NCBI RefSeq assembly: GCF_900110995.1
Contig: NZ_FOJF01000003.1
Location: 1,443,612 to 1,507,611 of the forward strand
DNA from: Chitinophaga sp. YR573
GTDB lineage: Bacteria; Bacteroidota; Bacteroidia; Chitinophagales; Chitinophagaceae
Length of the DNA stretch: 64,000 nucleotides
Reading direction: 5' to 3'
Part shown: positions 33,734 through 42,682 of the stretch, piece by piece
How the letters are laid out: each line of letters begins with the position of its first letter
Numbering within the stretch: position 1 is the first letter of the stretch
Notes under the pieces: model-generated
Told to the model about the DNA's origin: nothing
Seen by the model: only the letters and a program-made list of their open reading frames with translations
The model's database searches: none
Position numbers and translations under genes: made by a program

Positions 33734-35701
33734 ATGTCTCTAGAAATCATCACTGGCTTACTAAGAAATAAAATATCTTTCTATTTGTTTATCCTGTTTG
33801 GTACAATAATATCGTCGGGCAACGCTGATGCACAATTGTGCACCGGCAGCCTGGGCGATCCGATTGTAAACATAAATTTCGGGACTGGTACAGGAAGAGG
33901 TACTTCACTGGGTTCATCTGTGACCGCTTACAGCTATTCCAGCTCAGGAGAACTGGGTGAGGGTTACTATACTATTGCTAATAGCACCTCGGGGTTAAAA
34001 GGATCTGCCTGGCATGTTACCACTGATCATACGGGTAATGCCAATGGTTATATGATGGTCATAAACTGCGCTACACTTGCCTCTGAAGGTGTGTTTTATA
34101 CCAAAACTGTTTCTGGGCTATGTCCCGGTACCTATGAATTTTCGGCCTGGCTGATGAACATTATGAACCCCTCCGGAGGAACGGATCAATATCACCCTAA
34201 CATCACTTTCAGAATAAGCACTATCTCTGGAACTGTGCTGGGCTCTTACAAGACAGGAGAAATCGCCCAGACATCTTCTCCCTCATGGAAGCAATATGGG
34301 TTTTATTTTACAACCGGAACAAACACCAGCGTAGTCATCACCATCCTGAATTCAGCACCCAGCGCCACACCTGGCAACGATGTTGCGCTGGATGATATTA
34401 CCTTCAGCCCATGTGGCCCTATTGTGACTGCTTCTATTTCAGGCGGAGGTACTACCATAGATCTTTGTGAAGGTGTTTCTTCCTCCTTAACGCTTATCAG
34501 TACAACGTCTGCTGGCTATGACAACCCTTCTTATCAATGGCAGCTCAGTTCAGATACAGGATCAACATGGACAGATATCAGTGGTGCCAATGCCCAGACT
34601 TATATCCTGCAGGTTTCAACAACAGGCACTTACCTCTATCGGTTGTCGGTGGCTAATGGAAGTAATATCTCTTCCACAAATTGTCGCATTGCGTCCAATG
34701 ATATTACTGTAACAGTCCATGAAACACCCACGGCAATTGCATCCAGTAATAGCCCCTCCTGTTATAATGATACACTAAAGCTTTATGCTAAAGCAAGTGA
34801 TAGCAATAGCACTTTTTCATGGACAGGGCCAGACAGCTTTACCAGTACGGTCCAAAATCCTGTCATTAATGCCATCACAGCATCGGATAATGGATGGTAT
34901 TACGTGACTATCACAACCGCCGCGGGCTGTGTAAATACCGATTCTGTAGCCGTTGAAACCAGCAATTCGCCAACAGTTGATGCCGGCGCAGATCAATATG
35001 TTTGTGAGGGAGAGACTGTTACATTGAATGGAAGCGGTACAGGGAACAGTTTTTCCTGGTCGCCTGGTGCGAGCCTCTCTGATTCAACGATTGCATCACC
35101 TGTTGCCTCCGTGACAGGCACCACTACTTACATTTTGTCTGTTCGCAATGCACAGTGCAGTAGTACAGATACCGTAACCGTTTTCACACTCCCCAAGCCC
35201 ACCGCTGATGCCGGAACCGATAAATATATACTAGAAGGTGGTTCCACAATCCTTGATGGCCAGGCAGGTGGTACAGAGGTCTCCTATTACTGGACGCCTG
35301 AGTATAGTATTTCATCTTCGACAATACTCAACCCCACCGTATCCCCTGCCGCAGACACTACCTATACCCTGCATGTCAGTTCCCCTAATGGCTGTGGCAC
35401 TGCTGCGGATGAGGTAAAGGTGACAGTTTATAAAAACATTAAGATTCCTAATGCATTTTCACCAAATGGTGATGGCATCAATGATACATGGAGCATTAAA
35501 CAGATAAGTTCCTATACAGATGCAGATGTCTCAATATTTAACAGATACGGGCAATTGGTTTTCCATAGCAAAGGTTATACAAACGAATGGGATGGCAGAT
35601 ATAATGGCAGCCAGTTGCCCGTTGGAACTTATTATTATGTCATCGATCTAAAAACGTTACTGCCATTACATTTTACAGGATGGGTGGCTTTATTGCGCTA
35701 A
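33734..35701 (+). CDS. Secreted adhesin-like protein with T9SS type B (gliding-motility) C-terminus
   Basis: 655 aa. N-terminal signal (KISFYLFILFGTIISSGNADA), followed by a carbohydrate-binding-like sandwich (about 40-230; SAWHVTTDHTGNANGYMMVI, CPGTYEFSAWLMNI, NDVALDDITFSPCGPI). Ig/PKD-like domains follow (YQWQLSSDTGSTWTDI, DAGADQYVCEGETVTL twice-like). The gliding-motility-associated C-terminal domain (about 570-655) is marked by NAFSPNGDGINDTW and YFNRYGQ-like SIFNRYGQLVF. T9SS type B cargoes are exported and surface-attached. The N-terminal domain is homologous to the one in the 55581 giant gene (DHTGNTNGAMLV, CGNDIAIDDISFTYC). Confidence 0.9.
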   Translation: MSLEIITGLLRNKISFYLFILFGTIISSGNADAQLCTGSLGDPIVNINFGTGTGRGTSLGSSVTAYSYSSSGELGEGYYTIANSTSGLKGSAWHVTTDHTGNANGYMMVINCATLASEGVFYTKTVSGLCPGTYEFSAWLMNIMNPSGGTDQYHPNITFRISTISGTVLGSYKTGEIAQTSSPSWKQYGFYFTTGTNTSVVITILNSAPSATPGNDVALDDITFSPCGPIVTASISGGGTTIDLCEGVSSSLTLISTTSAGYDNPSYQWQLSSDTGSTWTDISGANAQTYILQVSTTGTYLYRLSVANGSNISSTNCRIASNDITVTVHETPTAIASSNSPSCYNDTLKLYAKASDSNSTFSWTGPDSFTSTVQNPVINAITASDNGWYYVTITTAAGCVNTDSVAVETSNSPTVDAGADQYVCEGETVTLNGSGTGNSFSWSPGASLSDSTIASPVASVTGTTTYILSVRNAQCSSTDTVTVFTLPKPTADAGTDKYILEGGSTILDGQAGGTEVSYYWTPEYSISSSTILNPTVSPAADTTYTLHVSSPNGCGTAADEVKVTVYKNIKIPNAFSPNGDGINDTWSIKQISSYTDADVSIFNRYGQLVFHSKGYTNEWDGRYNGSQLPVGTYYYVIDLKTLLPLHFTGWVALLR

Positions 35702-35910
35702 GGTTTCAGCAGTCGCACCAGCAAAACTGAAAGAGCTACTGATAAAGACTGCCCGTGAAAATGGCTCGGCCCCAGCTTTTTAATTGGTATTCTAAAATGC
35801 TCTATTCACGGGCTACTGCATGTCCGTTACAGCCCTGTCTGCTTATCTTTTCACTGATATTCTGTTACCCCTTTTACAATAACCCTTTTGTTAACTTAAA
35901 ACTTTCCCAC

Positions 35911-37728
35911 ATGAACAAACATTTATACCTGGCTATTATTGCCTGGCTTATTGGTTTGAGCACTACCCAGGCACAAAATGCGGATCAGCTGTACTACAAC
36001 ACCTTCGCATTGCAATTCCACTACAAAGCAACAAGTTTCGTCGTAGACACGCCATTAGTAGCTTCTGCCCCACAAGCCTTTCTGTTATGGAGCGCCAACG
36101 TGTACCAGGATTCCACGAAAAGTTCTTTATCGCTCGATCAGTTTGATGCCAACGGCAACTTCATCTCCGAGCATGTGGTACCACAACCCAACAAGTTGTT
36201 ACCTTCCCTACTGCCAAAGAAAATCTTTCGCATGAAAAGCGGTAAAGGTTACTATCTCTTAGGTTACGCGATCCAGTCCATTAACCTGATCAATGGCATC
36301 CCCGTGTACTCCACACCAGTACTCATCCGCCTGGATCAGCTGCTGAACCCTATCTGGGTACAGAAGCTGCACTTCTCTGCGGTTAGCACTGCCAACGCCA
36401 ACGCGCTCATTGAGTACAATGATCTTATCGAAGCTACTAACGGGGACGTGATCATTGCAGGCCGCTACAGCCCCGCGCCAGCAGGTCAGCAGATCAACAT
36501 ACTGGTAACCCGCCTCACCAACGCCGGCGCCATCGTATGGAACTACCAGTACTCCACCAACTTCACCTGTAACGCTAACGCGCTGGCCCTGACAGAAGCC
36601 ACCGATAACAACATCATCCTGACTGGCTATGTAGAGCTTTGTACTAGCGGCTTTGGTGGCCCACGCCAGGTACTCTTCCTTCGTCTCCAGCCTACCGGTA
36701 TCCCAGTTACTGGTTTCGCTTATCTCGGTGCCACCACTGAATCTGCCGGCACCAAGATCGTGAAACGTACCAACATTGCCGGTAATGATGCCTTCTTCAT
36801 TTCCGGCTTCACCGATGTTACAGCTGTTACAGGCGCAGCTAACAGACAGGTACTGATACTGGACGTAAGAGAAAGCGGCGCCATCGTAGGCTCCTTCCAT
36901 GTTGGCGATGCCGGCACAGAAGAATCCAACGACCTCGTTATCCGCGACCTGGGCAACGAAAACTACTTCCTATATCTCACCGGCTTCACCACCAGCTACT
37001 ACACTGCCGTAAGCAAAGAAGTATTCTACCTGCAACTGCGCTACCTGCCTGGTTCCCTGGGTCTCGTGGAGTTCAGCACCTTCCCGCAGACGGCCAGCTA
37101 CACCGAAAGGTATGGCCTTGAAATAAAAGCTGCCGGCAAAGACAAGTTCGCGATACTGGCCAACGCCAACTACATCACCAGCAGTACCAGCAGCACCAGT
37201 ACATTTACCAACGTGCTTCTCCGCGATCTCAGCACCACCAACCAGCAGTGTATCAAATTGCACCAGCCGCCGGTAAGCGTCATCAACTTCAGTCCTAAAC
37301 AACTCACGGCATCTCCGATAGCACTATCTTTCAAACCTTACGCAGAGAAATATATCGTGTTCCAGAAAGTATTTCCAAAACTGCTCTGTGGTCAGTTCAT
37401 CGTCAACGCATACGATGCGCTCAACAGCGGCGTGATAGAACAACGGGTAGCTGCGCCAACTATAACACTCAGGCCGGTAACCAAACTGGAAACCGTGAGC
37501 ATCTATCCTAACCCGGCCAACAACTACGTCTTTATCGAATACAGCAAACCTATCACCTCCAAAGTGTTGGTGAAAGTGTTTGGTACCGATATGCGCTTGC
37601 TGAAAACTATTGAAATCAATGACAACAACAGGAAAACGTTGTCACTCGACGGCCTCCCATCCGGCTTGTATTTTATACAGGTGGGCGATAATAATAAAAA
37701 CGAAACCTTTAAAATAATGAAAAACTAA
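35911..37728 (+). CDS. T9SS type A secreted protein of unknown function
   Basis: 605 aa from ATG 35911 (MNKHLYLAIIAWLIGLSTTQAQ, a clean signal peptide). The ORF can be extended to 35755, but those 52 residues do not look like an N-terminus. The body (about 25-520) has regular strand-turn patterns with GYAIQS, NNIILTGYVELC and FISGFTDVTAVTG, which resembles a seven- to eight-bladed propeller or Kelch-like repeats; I do not recognise a named family. C-terminal sorting domain SIYPNPANNYVFIEYSKP to NETFKIMKN. The third codon positions are strikingly C-rich (AAC, ACC, GCC), unlike neighbouring genes, which suggests high expression or transfer. Confidence 0.85.
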   Translation: MNKHLYLAIIAWLIGLSTTQAQNADQLYYNTFALQFHYKATSFVVDTPLVASAPQAFLLWSANVYQDSTKSSLSLDQFDANGNFISEHVVPQPNKLLPSLLPKKIFRMKSGKGYYLLGYAIQSINLINGIPVYSTPVLIRLDQLLNPIWVQKLHFSAVSTANANALIEYNDLIEATNGDVIIAGRYSPAPAGQQINILVTRLTNAGAIVWNYQYSTNFTCNANALALTEATDNNIILTGYVELCTSGFGGPRQVLFLRLQPTGIPVTGFAYLGATTESAGTKIVKRTNIAGNDAFFISGFTDVTAVTGAANRQVLILDVRESGAIVGSFHVGDAGTEESNDLVIRDLGNENYFLYLTGFTTSYYTAVSKEVFYLQLRYLPGSLGLVEFSTFPQTASYTERYGLEIKAAGKDKFAILANANYITSSTSSTSTFTNVLLRDLSTTNQQCIKLHQPPVSVINFSPKQLTASPIALSFKPYAEKYIVFQKVFPKLLCGQFIVNAYDALNSGVIEQRVAAPTITLRPVTKLETVSIYPNPANNYVFIEYSKPITSKVLVKVFGTDMRLLKTIEINDNNRKTLSLDGLPSGLYFIQVGDNNKNETFKIMKN

Positions 37729-37745
37729 GGAGTACCTGATCATAT

Positions 37746-37783
37746 AAAAAGAGGGTGTCATTTCATTTTGACACCCTCTTTTT
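37746..37783 (+). terminator. Rho-independent terminator
   Basis: 15-bp perfect stem AAAAAGAGGGTGTCA/TGACACCCTCTTTTT (37746-37760 with 37769-37783), loop of 8 nt. It lies 18 bp past the stop of the T9SS protein gene. Confidence 0.9.
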
Positions 37784-37916
37784 ATGTTACAAAATCTTAG
37801 CGGTGTTATAAGAAGAAGTTGCATCTGTTGGGTAAAAGTGGTCAGGGGGGAATAAAAAGTGATAACTTTGCACCCGAAATAAAGCAAAACACTTGGGAGA
37901 CAATAGTGGAAGTAAG

Positions 37917-39581
37917 GTGTCTTATTTTTTGGAGGAATCGATAAAGCAGATAACATTACCTGAACGGTTTACCTTTCCATTTTATTACGAACCACATCCT
38001 TTAACAAGAATAGCAGCCGCTGAGCTGCAACATTATCTGGAAACTCAAACTGACCTTGAGCACAATTTCGGACTGGATGCCAACCAGGACGGAACCGCCA
38101 TCGGGAAAATGTTTGGCGTTTTGGTAGTACGTTGTACCGAAGGAAAACTGGGCTATCTGTCAGCTTTCTCGGGCAAACTGGCAGGCTCAAATGATCATCC
38201 GGAATTTGTGCCGCCGGTCTTCGATATGCTGGCTGAAAACAGCTTTTTTCTCAAAGAGGTGGAAATCATCAACAGTATTAATATCCAGGTTAATGAATTA
38301 GCCTCGGATGAAAGCTATCAGCGCTTAAGTCAGGACATTGAAAAGCTTTTTGACGAATCCCGGCAGGAAATTATCGCTTTCAGGAAACAATTGAAGGACA
38401 ATAAAGACAGCCGGAAGAAGCTTCGTGAACGGTTGAAGAGCAGCCTGGATCAGCAGGAGTATATTATTGCAGAAGCACAACTTGTTAAACAGAGTTTGTA
38501 TGATAAGCATCAGCTAAAAACGCTTACAGATAAGTGGGAACGGCTTCTGGAAGAAATGCGAGCAAGATTGGCTCAATTTGAGGCTAATATCGAAGCCTTA
38601 AAAAATGATCGTAAAGAAAGATCAGCCGCTTTGCAGCAACAGCTTTTCGATCAGTATGTATTTTTGAACAAAGACGGCAAAAGCAAGAGTTTACACGAAA
38701 TTTTTAGTGTGACTCCTTTTGGAAAACCACCTTCAGCCGCAGGTGAATGTGCCATTCCCAAACTATTGCAATTTGCATTTGTGAATGGCTACGAACCTAT
38801 TGCCATGGGTGAATTTTGGTGGGGTGCTGCACCCAAATCTGAGATCAGAAAGCATAAGCATTTTTATCCGGCATGTACGGGTAAATGCAAGCCTATTCTG
38901 GAACATATGCTTGAAGGAATGCCTGTAGACGAAAATCCGCTTTTAAACGCCCCGAAAAAGGACAGCAGGTTAGAAATAATTTATGAAGATGAGAGTCTTG
39001 TTGTAGTCAATAAACCATCCGGATTACGTTCTGTTCCGGGCGTGAATGTCCGGGATTCAGTCTATGCCAGTTTAAAAGATATATTGGGGGATACAGAGCC
39101 GCTTATTGTTCACCGGTTGGATATGGATACTTCAGGATTGATGGTGGTAGCCAAAACGAAGGAGGCACACAAGCATATTCAGCGGCAATTTTTGAAACGT
39201 ACAGTCAGCAAACGTTATACAGCCCTCCTATCTAAAGTGATTGATCAGTCAGAAGGGGAAATCGATCTTCCGCTAAGCGCTGATTTATTTAACCGGCCAA
39301 GACAGTTGGTTTGTTTTACATCCGGGAAGAAAAGTGTCACGAAGTGGAAAGTAGTTAAGAGATACGAATCGATGACCAGGGTTGATTTCTGGCCGCTTAC
39401 CGGAAGAACTCACCAGTTGCGGATGCATTCGGCTCATGAACTGGGACTTAATGCTCCAATTGTTGGTGACGATCTGTATGGGACTGCATCTGAAAGGATG
39501 TACCTTCATGCCGCTCATATCGAGTTTATACATCCCGAAAAGAAGGAGAAGGTCAGATTTGAGGCGGAGGTAGGGTTTTAG
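37917..39581 (+). CDS. RluA-family pseudouridine synthase with a long N-terminal extension
   Basis: 554 aa from the GTG at 37917 (VSYFLEESIKQITLPERFTF); a TTG at 37893 is an alternative start. The C-terminal 210 residues are an RluA-type synthase: YEDESLVVVNKPSGL, catalytic HRLDMDTSGLMVVA (the Asp of HRLD), and GRTHQLRMHSAH. The N-terminal 340 residues (YYEPHPLTRIAAAELQHYL, a coiled-coil region DIEKLFDESRQEII to RLAQFEANIEALK, then SGEC/CTGKCKP cysteines) are not part of the catalytic fold and match a group of long RluA relatives in Bacteroidota, possibly for RNA binding or oligomerisation. It converts uridine to pseudouridine in tRNA or rRNA; which position is unknown. No partner gene. Confidence 0.86.
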   Translation: MSYFLEESIKQITLPERFTFPFYYEPHPLTRIAAAELQHYLETQTDLEHNFGLDANQDGTAIGKMFGVLVVRCTEGKLGYLSAFSGKLAGSNDHPEFVPPVFDMLAENSFFLKEVEIINSINIQVNELASDESYQRLSQDIEKLFDESRQEIIAFRKQLKDNKDSRKKLRERLKSSLDQQEYIIAEAQLVKQSLYDKHQLKTLTDKWERLLEEMRARLAQFEANIEALKNDRKERSAALQQQLFDQYVFLNKDGKSKSLHEIFSVTPFGKPPSAAGECAIPKLLQFAFVNGYEPIAMGEFWWGAAPKSEIRKHKHFYPACTGKCKPILEHMLEGMPVDENPLLNAPKKDSRLEIIYEDESLVVVNKPSGLRSVPGVNVRDSVYASLKDILGDTEPLIVHRLDMDTSGLMVVAKTKEAHKHIQRQFLKRTVSKRYTALLSKVIDQSEGEIDLPLSADLFNRPRQLVCFTSGKKSVTKWKVVKRYESMTRVDFWPLTGRTHQLRMHSAHELGLNAPIVGDDLYGTASERMYLHAAHIEFIHPEKKEKVRFEAEVGF

Positions 39582-39791
39582 ATGGGACAGATAATATCCC
39601 TAACCATTGCAACTTCGCCAGAGCTCTTTCCTCTTTTCGATGAAAAGCTTATGGTTAGATTCCAGATCCTTTGAATTGATCATTAACTAGTGATACTCGG
39701 TTCGATATTTCTTATAAGGTCTACCTATTAGCATTCGAACCAAAACGAAGTTGAGTCTGATTACTTTATAAGATCGTGAAATAAACTTTAT
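39582..39791. other. Gene-free spacer before the tRNA genes
   Basis: No ORF on either strand and no repeat recognised. Confidence 0.35.
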
Positions 39792-39837
39792 AAAAAAAGA
39801 AGCCTTCAAATCTAACGACCTGAAGGCTTCTTTTTTT
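39792..39837 (-). terminator. Terminator of the first tRNA-Arg
   Basis: 17-bp perfect stem (39792-39808 with 39821-39837, core AGAAGCCTTCA/TGAAGGCTTCT) with T-runs at both ends. It lies directly 3' of the tRNA at 39839 on the minus strand. Confidence 0.9.
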
Positions 39838-39838
39838 G

Positions 39839-39912
39839 TGACCCCGTCTGGATTCAAACCAGAAACCTTCTGATCCGTAGTCAGATGCTCTATTCAGTTG
39901 AGCTACGGAGCC
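39839..39912 (-). tRNA. tRNA-Arg (anticodon ACG)
   Basis: Minus-strand sequence begins GGCTCCGTAGCTCAACTGAA and ends ...GACGGGGTCA with discriminator A; CCA is not encoded. D-arm AGCTCAACTGAATAGAGCA, anticodon stem TCTGA/TCAGA with loop CTACGGA (anticodon ACG, to be deaminated to ICG), T-arm CTGGTTTGAATCCAG. The acceptor stem GGCTCCG/CGGGGTC pairs with two G-U. 74 nt. Confidence 0.95.
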
Positions 39913-40008
39913 ATTCCCATAAATTGGGATTGCAAATGTAGAATAAATCTTTTTAATAATCAAAATCTGTCATGTCGATTTTGCTGCCGGAGAAAGTTAT
40001 ATAATTTA

Positions 40009-40044
40009 AAAAGGGCCTCAAACTTTGCAGTTTAAGACCCTTTT
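40009..40044 (-). terminator. Terminator of the second tRNA-Arg
   Basis: 16-bp stem on the minus strand (two G-U pairs; core AAAAGGGTCTTAAACT) closed by a GCAA tetraloop and followed by T-rich sequence. It ends the transcript of the 40047-40120 tRNA before the next tRNA. Confidence 0.8.
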
Positions 40045-40046
40045 AG

Positions 40047-40120
40047 TGACCTCGTCTGGATTCAAACCAGAAACCTTTTGATTCGTAGTCAAATGCTCTA
40101 TTCAGTTGAGCTACGAAGCC
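40047..40120 (-). tRNA. tRNA-Arg (anticodon ACG), second copy
   Basis: Near copy of the tRNA at 39839. Differences are compensatory: anticodon stem TTTGA/TCAAA instead of TCTGA/TCAGA, acceptor GGCTTCG/CGAGGTC instead of GGCTCCG/CGGGGTC, and loop CTACGAA (position 37 A instead of G). Same T-arm and discriminator A. 74 nt. It has its own terminator, so the two tRNAs are separate units. Confidence 0.95.
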
Positions 40121-40223
40121 ATTCCCTTGATTGGGATTGCAAAAGTATGAAAAAAATCATAATCTCCAAATATTTTTAAAAAGACCGGCAAATAAAATCC
40201 CTATTTTCGCAAAAACACCACCC

Positions 40224-40697
40224 GTGAAAATTCAACTGTGGAGCATCGGGAAAGAGAATGATCCTTACATAAAAGACGGCATTGCCATCTTTCAGAAACG
40301 TCTGCAACATTATGTAGACTTTGACCTGAAATTAATCCCTACTGTTAAACAGGCCGCCAGCCTGTCCATCCCGGAACTTAAAAAACAGGAAGCTAAACTG
40401 ATCCTGGATATGCTGCAACCTCAGGATTACCTGGTAGCGCTGGATGAATACGGAAAAATGCTGACTACCATTCAGCTGTCGGAGTTTATCCAACAAAGGG
40501 CCAATGCAGGCGTAAGACAGGTCATTATATTGATAGGCGGTGCCTTTGGTATTGATAGCAGCCTGTTGGAAAGAGCCCAGCTTAAATTATCCCTCTCTCC
40601 CCTCACCTTCCCCCATCAACTGGTAAGGCTGATCATGACAGAGCAGTTATACCGGGCTTATACAGTACTCAACAGGGAAAAATATCATCATCAGTGA
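40224..40697 (+). CDS. rlmH: 23S rRNA (pseudouridine1915-N3)-methyltransferase RlmH
   Basis: 157 aa from the GTG at 40224 (VKIQLWSIGKENDPYIKDGI), matching the usual 155-159 length; an ORF extension to 40131 reads through tRNA-flanking DNA and is rejected. SPOUT-class trefoil-knot signatures: DYLVALDEYGKMLTT, FIQQRANAGVRQVIILIGGA, FGIDSSLLERAQLKLSLSPL and the conserved C-terminal LTFPHQLVRLIMTEQLYRA. It uses S-adenosylmethionine to methylate pseudouridine 1915 of 23S rRNA as a dimer. Followed 37 bp later by the rhomboid gene. Confidence 0.95.
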   Translation: MKIQLWSIGKENDPYIKDGIAIFQKRLQHYVDFDLKLIPTVKQAASLSIPELKKQEAKLILDMLQPQDYLVALDEYGKMLTTIQLSEFIQQRANAGVRQVIILIGGAFGIDSSLLERAQLKLSLSPLTFPHQLVRLIMTEQLYRAYTVLNREKYHHQ

Positions 40698-40734
40698 AAT
40701 GAATTATATTTACAATACTAAATAACAGACTGGA

Positions 40735-41355
40735 ATGGAATACATGACTTTAAGCCTAGCAATCATCATTATTACATGCCTTATATCCATCACTACCTTC
40801 AACAGGCCGGATAAGATGGATGAACTGAGCATGTGGCCTTACATGGTAAAAGAAAAGAAACAGTTTTACCGCTTTTTTACTTCGGGACTGGTACATGCCG
40901 ATTATATGCATCTCGGCTTCAACATGCTCACCCTCTATTTCTTCGGCCGTTATATCGAATCTGCTTTTCTGCAATTATTCGATTCTAAATTATACTACCT
41001 CGGGTTTTATCTGCTGGCATTAGTCGTATCCGATATCCCGACTTACGTTAAATATAAGAATGATTACGGTTATCGTACTATCGGCGCTTCCGGAGCAGTA
41101 TCCGCTGTAGTATTTGCTTTTATCTTATTCAACCCCTGGCAGCGTATTGGCGTTTTCTTTATACCAATGCCTGCTATCGTATACGGATTTATCTACTTAG
41201 GTTATACTATATATATGTCCAGACGCGGACAAGGTTCCGGTATCAATCACGATGCACATCTATGGGGCGCCTTGTTTGGTATTACCTTCCCTCTCATTTT
41301 TGAACCAAGAATAGGACCTTACTTCATTGATCAGCTGTTGCATCATTACAGATAA
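40735..41355 (+). CDS. Rhomboid-family intramembrane serine protease
   Basis: 206 aa, six or so transmembrane segments. Rhomboid landmarks: FFTSGLVHADYMHLGFNMLT (the 'H....H...N' helix), GASGAVSAVVFAFI (catalytic Ser in GxSG) and NHDAHLWGALFGI (catalytic His). The protein starts with a membrane helix (MEYMTLSLAIIIITCLISI). Rhomboids cleave membrane helices within the bilayer; substrates here are unknown. The gene sits between rlmH and the stressosome operon, 64 bp before the latter, with no terminator seen between, so read-through is possible. Confidence 0.92.
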   Translation: MEYMTLSLAIIIITCLISITTFNRPDKMDELSMWPYMVKEKKQFYRFFTSGLVHADYMHLGFNMLTLYFFGRYIESAFLQLFDSKLYYLGFYLLALVVSDIPTYVKYKNDYGYRTIGASGAVSAVVFAFILFNPWQRIGVFFIPMPAIVYGFIYLGYTIYMSRRGQGSGINHDAHLWGALFGITFPLIFEPRIGPYFIDQLLHHYR

Positions 41356-41419
41356 ACGCGGATTGCTTTTTGCGTAGGTATAATTTTCAAATATACTTTC
41401 ACACGCAAAATGCGCCACC

Positions 41420-42280
41420 ATGAAGCTTGATACAGCTAAAATCTTACAGAAGAAGAAAAAGCAAATCCTTGAACTGTGGATGAAGACCCAATTAGTGGAT
41501 TTTTCTCTACGGGAAGACCTTATGTCCAATGATGAATTATCTGGTCAGTCAGAAGAATTAGTAGATGCTTTATTACAAACTTTAAATACTGCGTCCCTGG
41601 ATGATGCCCAGGCAGATGCTTTTGAACCTGTACGTGATGTACTGGACGGTATTTCTTTGTCAAGAGCCAAACAAGGATACTCTCCCCGTGAAACCGGGAT
41701 GTTTGTATTCAGTCTGAAAGATGCCTTATTAGGAGTATTGCAACAGGAATTGAAAAACGAACCTGTGCAATTGTATGAAGAAAGCATGAAAATCAGCAGA
41801 CTGATAGACAACTTCGGCATTGCTACATTTGAAACTTTTATCAAAGGCAGAGAAGAAGTAATTCTGCGTCAGACAGATGAAATAACAGAGATCTCGACTC
41901 CTGTTATCCGCGTTTGGGACGGTATTCTGGCTATGCCTATCATTGGTACACTGGATAGTTCCCGCACACAGGTCGTAATGGAAAACCTCCTGCAACAGAT
42001 CGTTGACACTTCCAGCACTATTGCTATCCTCGATATCTCCGGTGTTCCTGCTGTAGATTCACTGGTTGCCCAGCACCTGATAAAAACAGTCAGCGCTACC
42101 CGCCTGATGGGTGCTGAATGTATTATCAGTGGGATTCGGCCTGAGATTGCACAAACAGTAGTACACCTGGGGATAGACCTTTCTGGCATTATTACGAAAT
42201 CCAGTCTGGCAAGTGCGTTAAAGCACGCTTACGGACTGCTGCAACTGGAAGTTAGAAAGTCTATCGCTAATAAAAGTTAA
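41420..42280 (+). CDS. rsbR: RsbR-type stressosome sensor (N-terminal sensory plus STAS)
   Basis: 286 aa. Helical N-terminal sensor of the RsbRD/globin-like kind (about 1-150; ILELWMKTQLVDFSLREDLM, SPRETGMFVFSLKDALLGVL), then STAS (about 165-280). Phosphorylatable residues correspond to the RsbR switch sites: PIIGTLDSSRTQVVMENLL and ILDISGVPAVDSLVAQHLIK have Ser where B. subtilis RsbR has Thr. SGIRPEIAQTVVHLGIDLSG is the family signature. In the stressosome RsbR and RsbS form a large scaffold that holds the kinase RsbT. First gene of a six-gene operon; the next start is 9 bp away. Confidence 0.92.
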   Translation: MKLDTAKILQKKKKQILELWMKTQLVDFSLREDLMSNDELSGQSEELVDALLQTLNTASLDDAQADAFEPVRDVLDGISLSRAKQGYSPRETGMFVFSLKDALLGVLQQELKNEPVQLYEESMKISRLIDNFGIATFETFIKGREEVILRQTDEITEISTPVIRVWDGILAMPIIGTLDSSRTQVVMENLLQQIVDTSSTIAILDISGVPAVDSLVAQHLIKTVSATRLMGAECIISGIRPEIAQTVVHLGIDLSGIITKSSLASALKHAYGLLQLEVRKSIANKS

Positions 42281-42289
42281 CCCAAACCG

Positions 42290-42682
42290 ATGGACAAGAT
42301 ACCTATTTTAAAAATTGGTCATTTTCTGATGGTGGCCATCCAGGTGGACCTCTACGACAGACTGGCCCTTAACCTGGAAGCCGACCTCATACAGGCAGTT
42401 AGTAAATACAATGCAAAAGGCGTATTAATTGATATATCATCTGTATCTATTGTAGACTCTTTCATGGGAAGAATTCTGGGAAACATTGCCAATATGAGCA
42501 AGATCCTGGATGCAGAAACCGTGATAGTAGGCATGCAACCAGCTGTAGCTATTACATTAATTGAACTGGGGCTGCCGCTGAAAGGAATTCAGAGTGCGCT
42601 GAACGTTGAAAAAGGAATGGAATTATTACAACAGAAATTACCTGCAGAAGCCCCCCTGGAAGACGATGATAGTACTTTCTAG
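42290..42682 (+). CDS. rsbS: RsbS-type STAS stressosome scaffold
   Basis: 130 aa, a single STAS domain without a sensory extension. The phosphorylation site matches RsbS Ser59 (DISSVSIVDSFMGRILGNIA). ETVIVGMQPAVAITLIELGL is the typical RsbS/RsbR C-terminal signature. RsbT phosphorylates this Ser to release itself from the complex. Overlaps the rsbT start by 17 nt, indicating translational coupling. The C-terminus ends in an acidic tail (EAPLEDDDSTF). Confidence 0.92.
   Translation: MDKIPILKIGHFLMVAIQVDLYDRLALNLEADLIQAVSKYNAKGVLIDISSVSIVDSFMGRILGNIANMSKILDAETVIVGMQPAVAITLIELGLPLKGIQSALNVEKGMELLQQKLPAEAPLEDDDSTF

Noticed and set aside
35755..35910. Upstream extension of the T9SS protein at 35911
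   Set aside because: The first 52 residues have no signal-peptide character, while ATG 35911 begins a textbook one.
36259..36900. 213-aa minus-strand ORF inside the T9SS type A protein gene
   Set aside because: Antisense shadow created by the C-rich third positions of the real gene, which has a signal peptide and sorting domain.
40131..40223. N-terminal extension of RlmH
   Set aside because: The extra 31 codons run through the tRNA 5' flank; the family length and start motif match the GTG at 40224.
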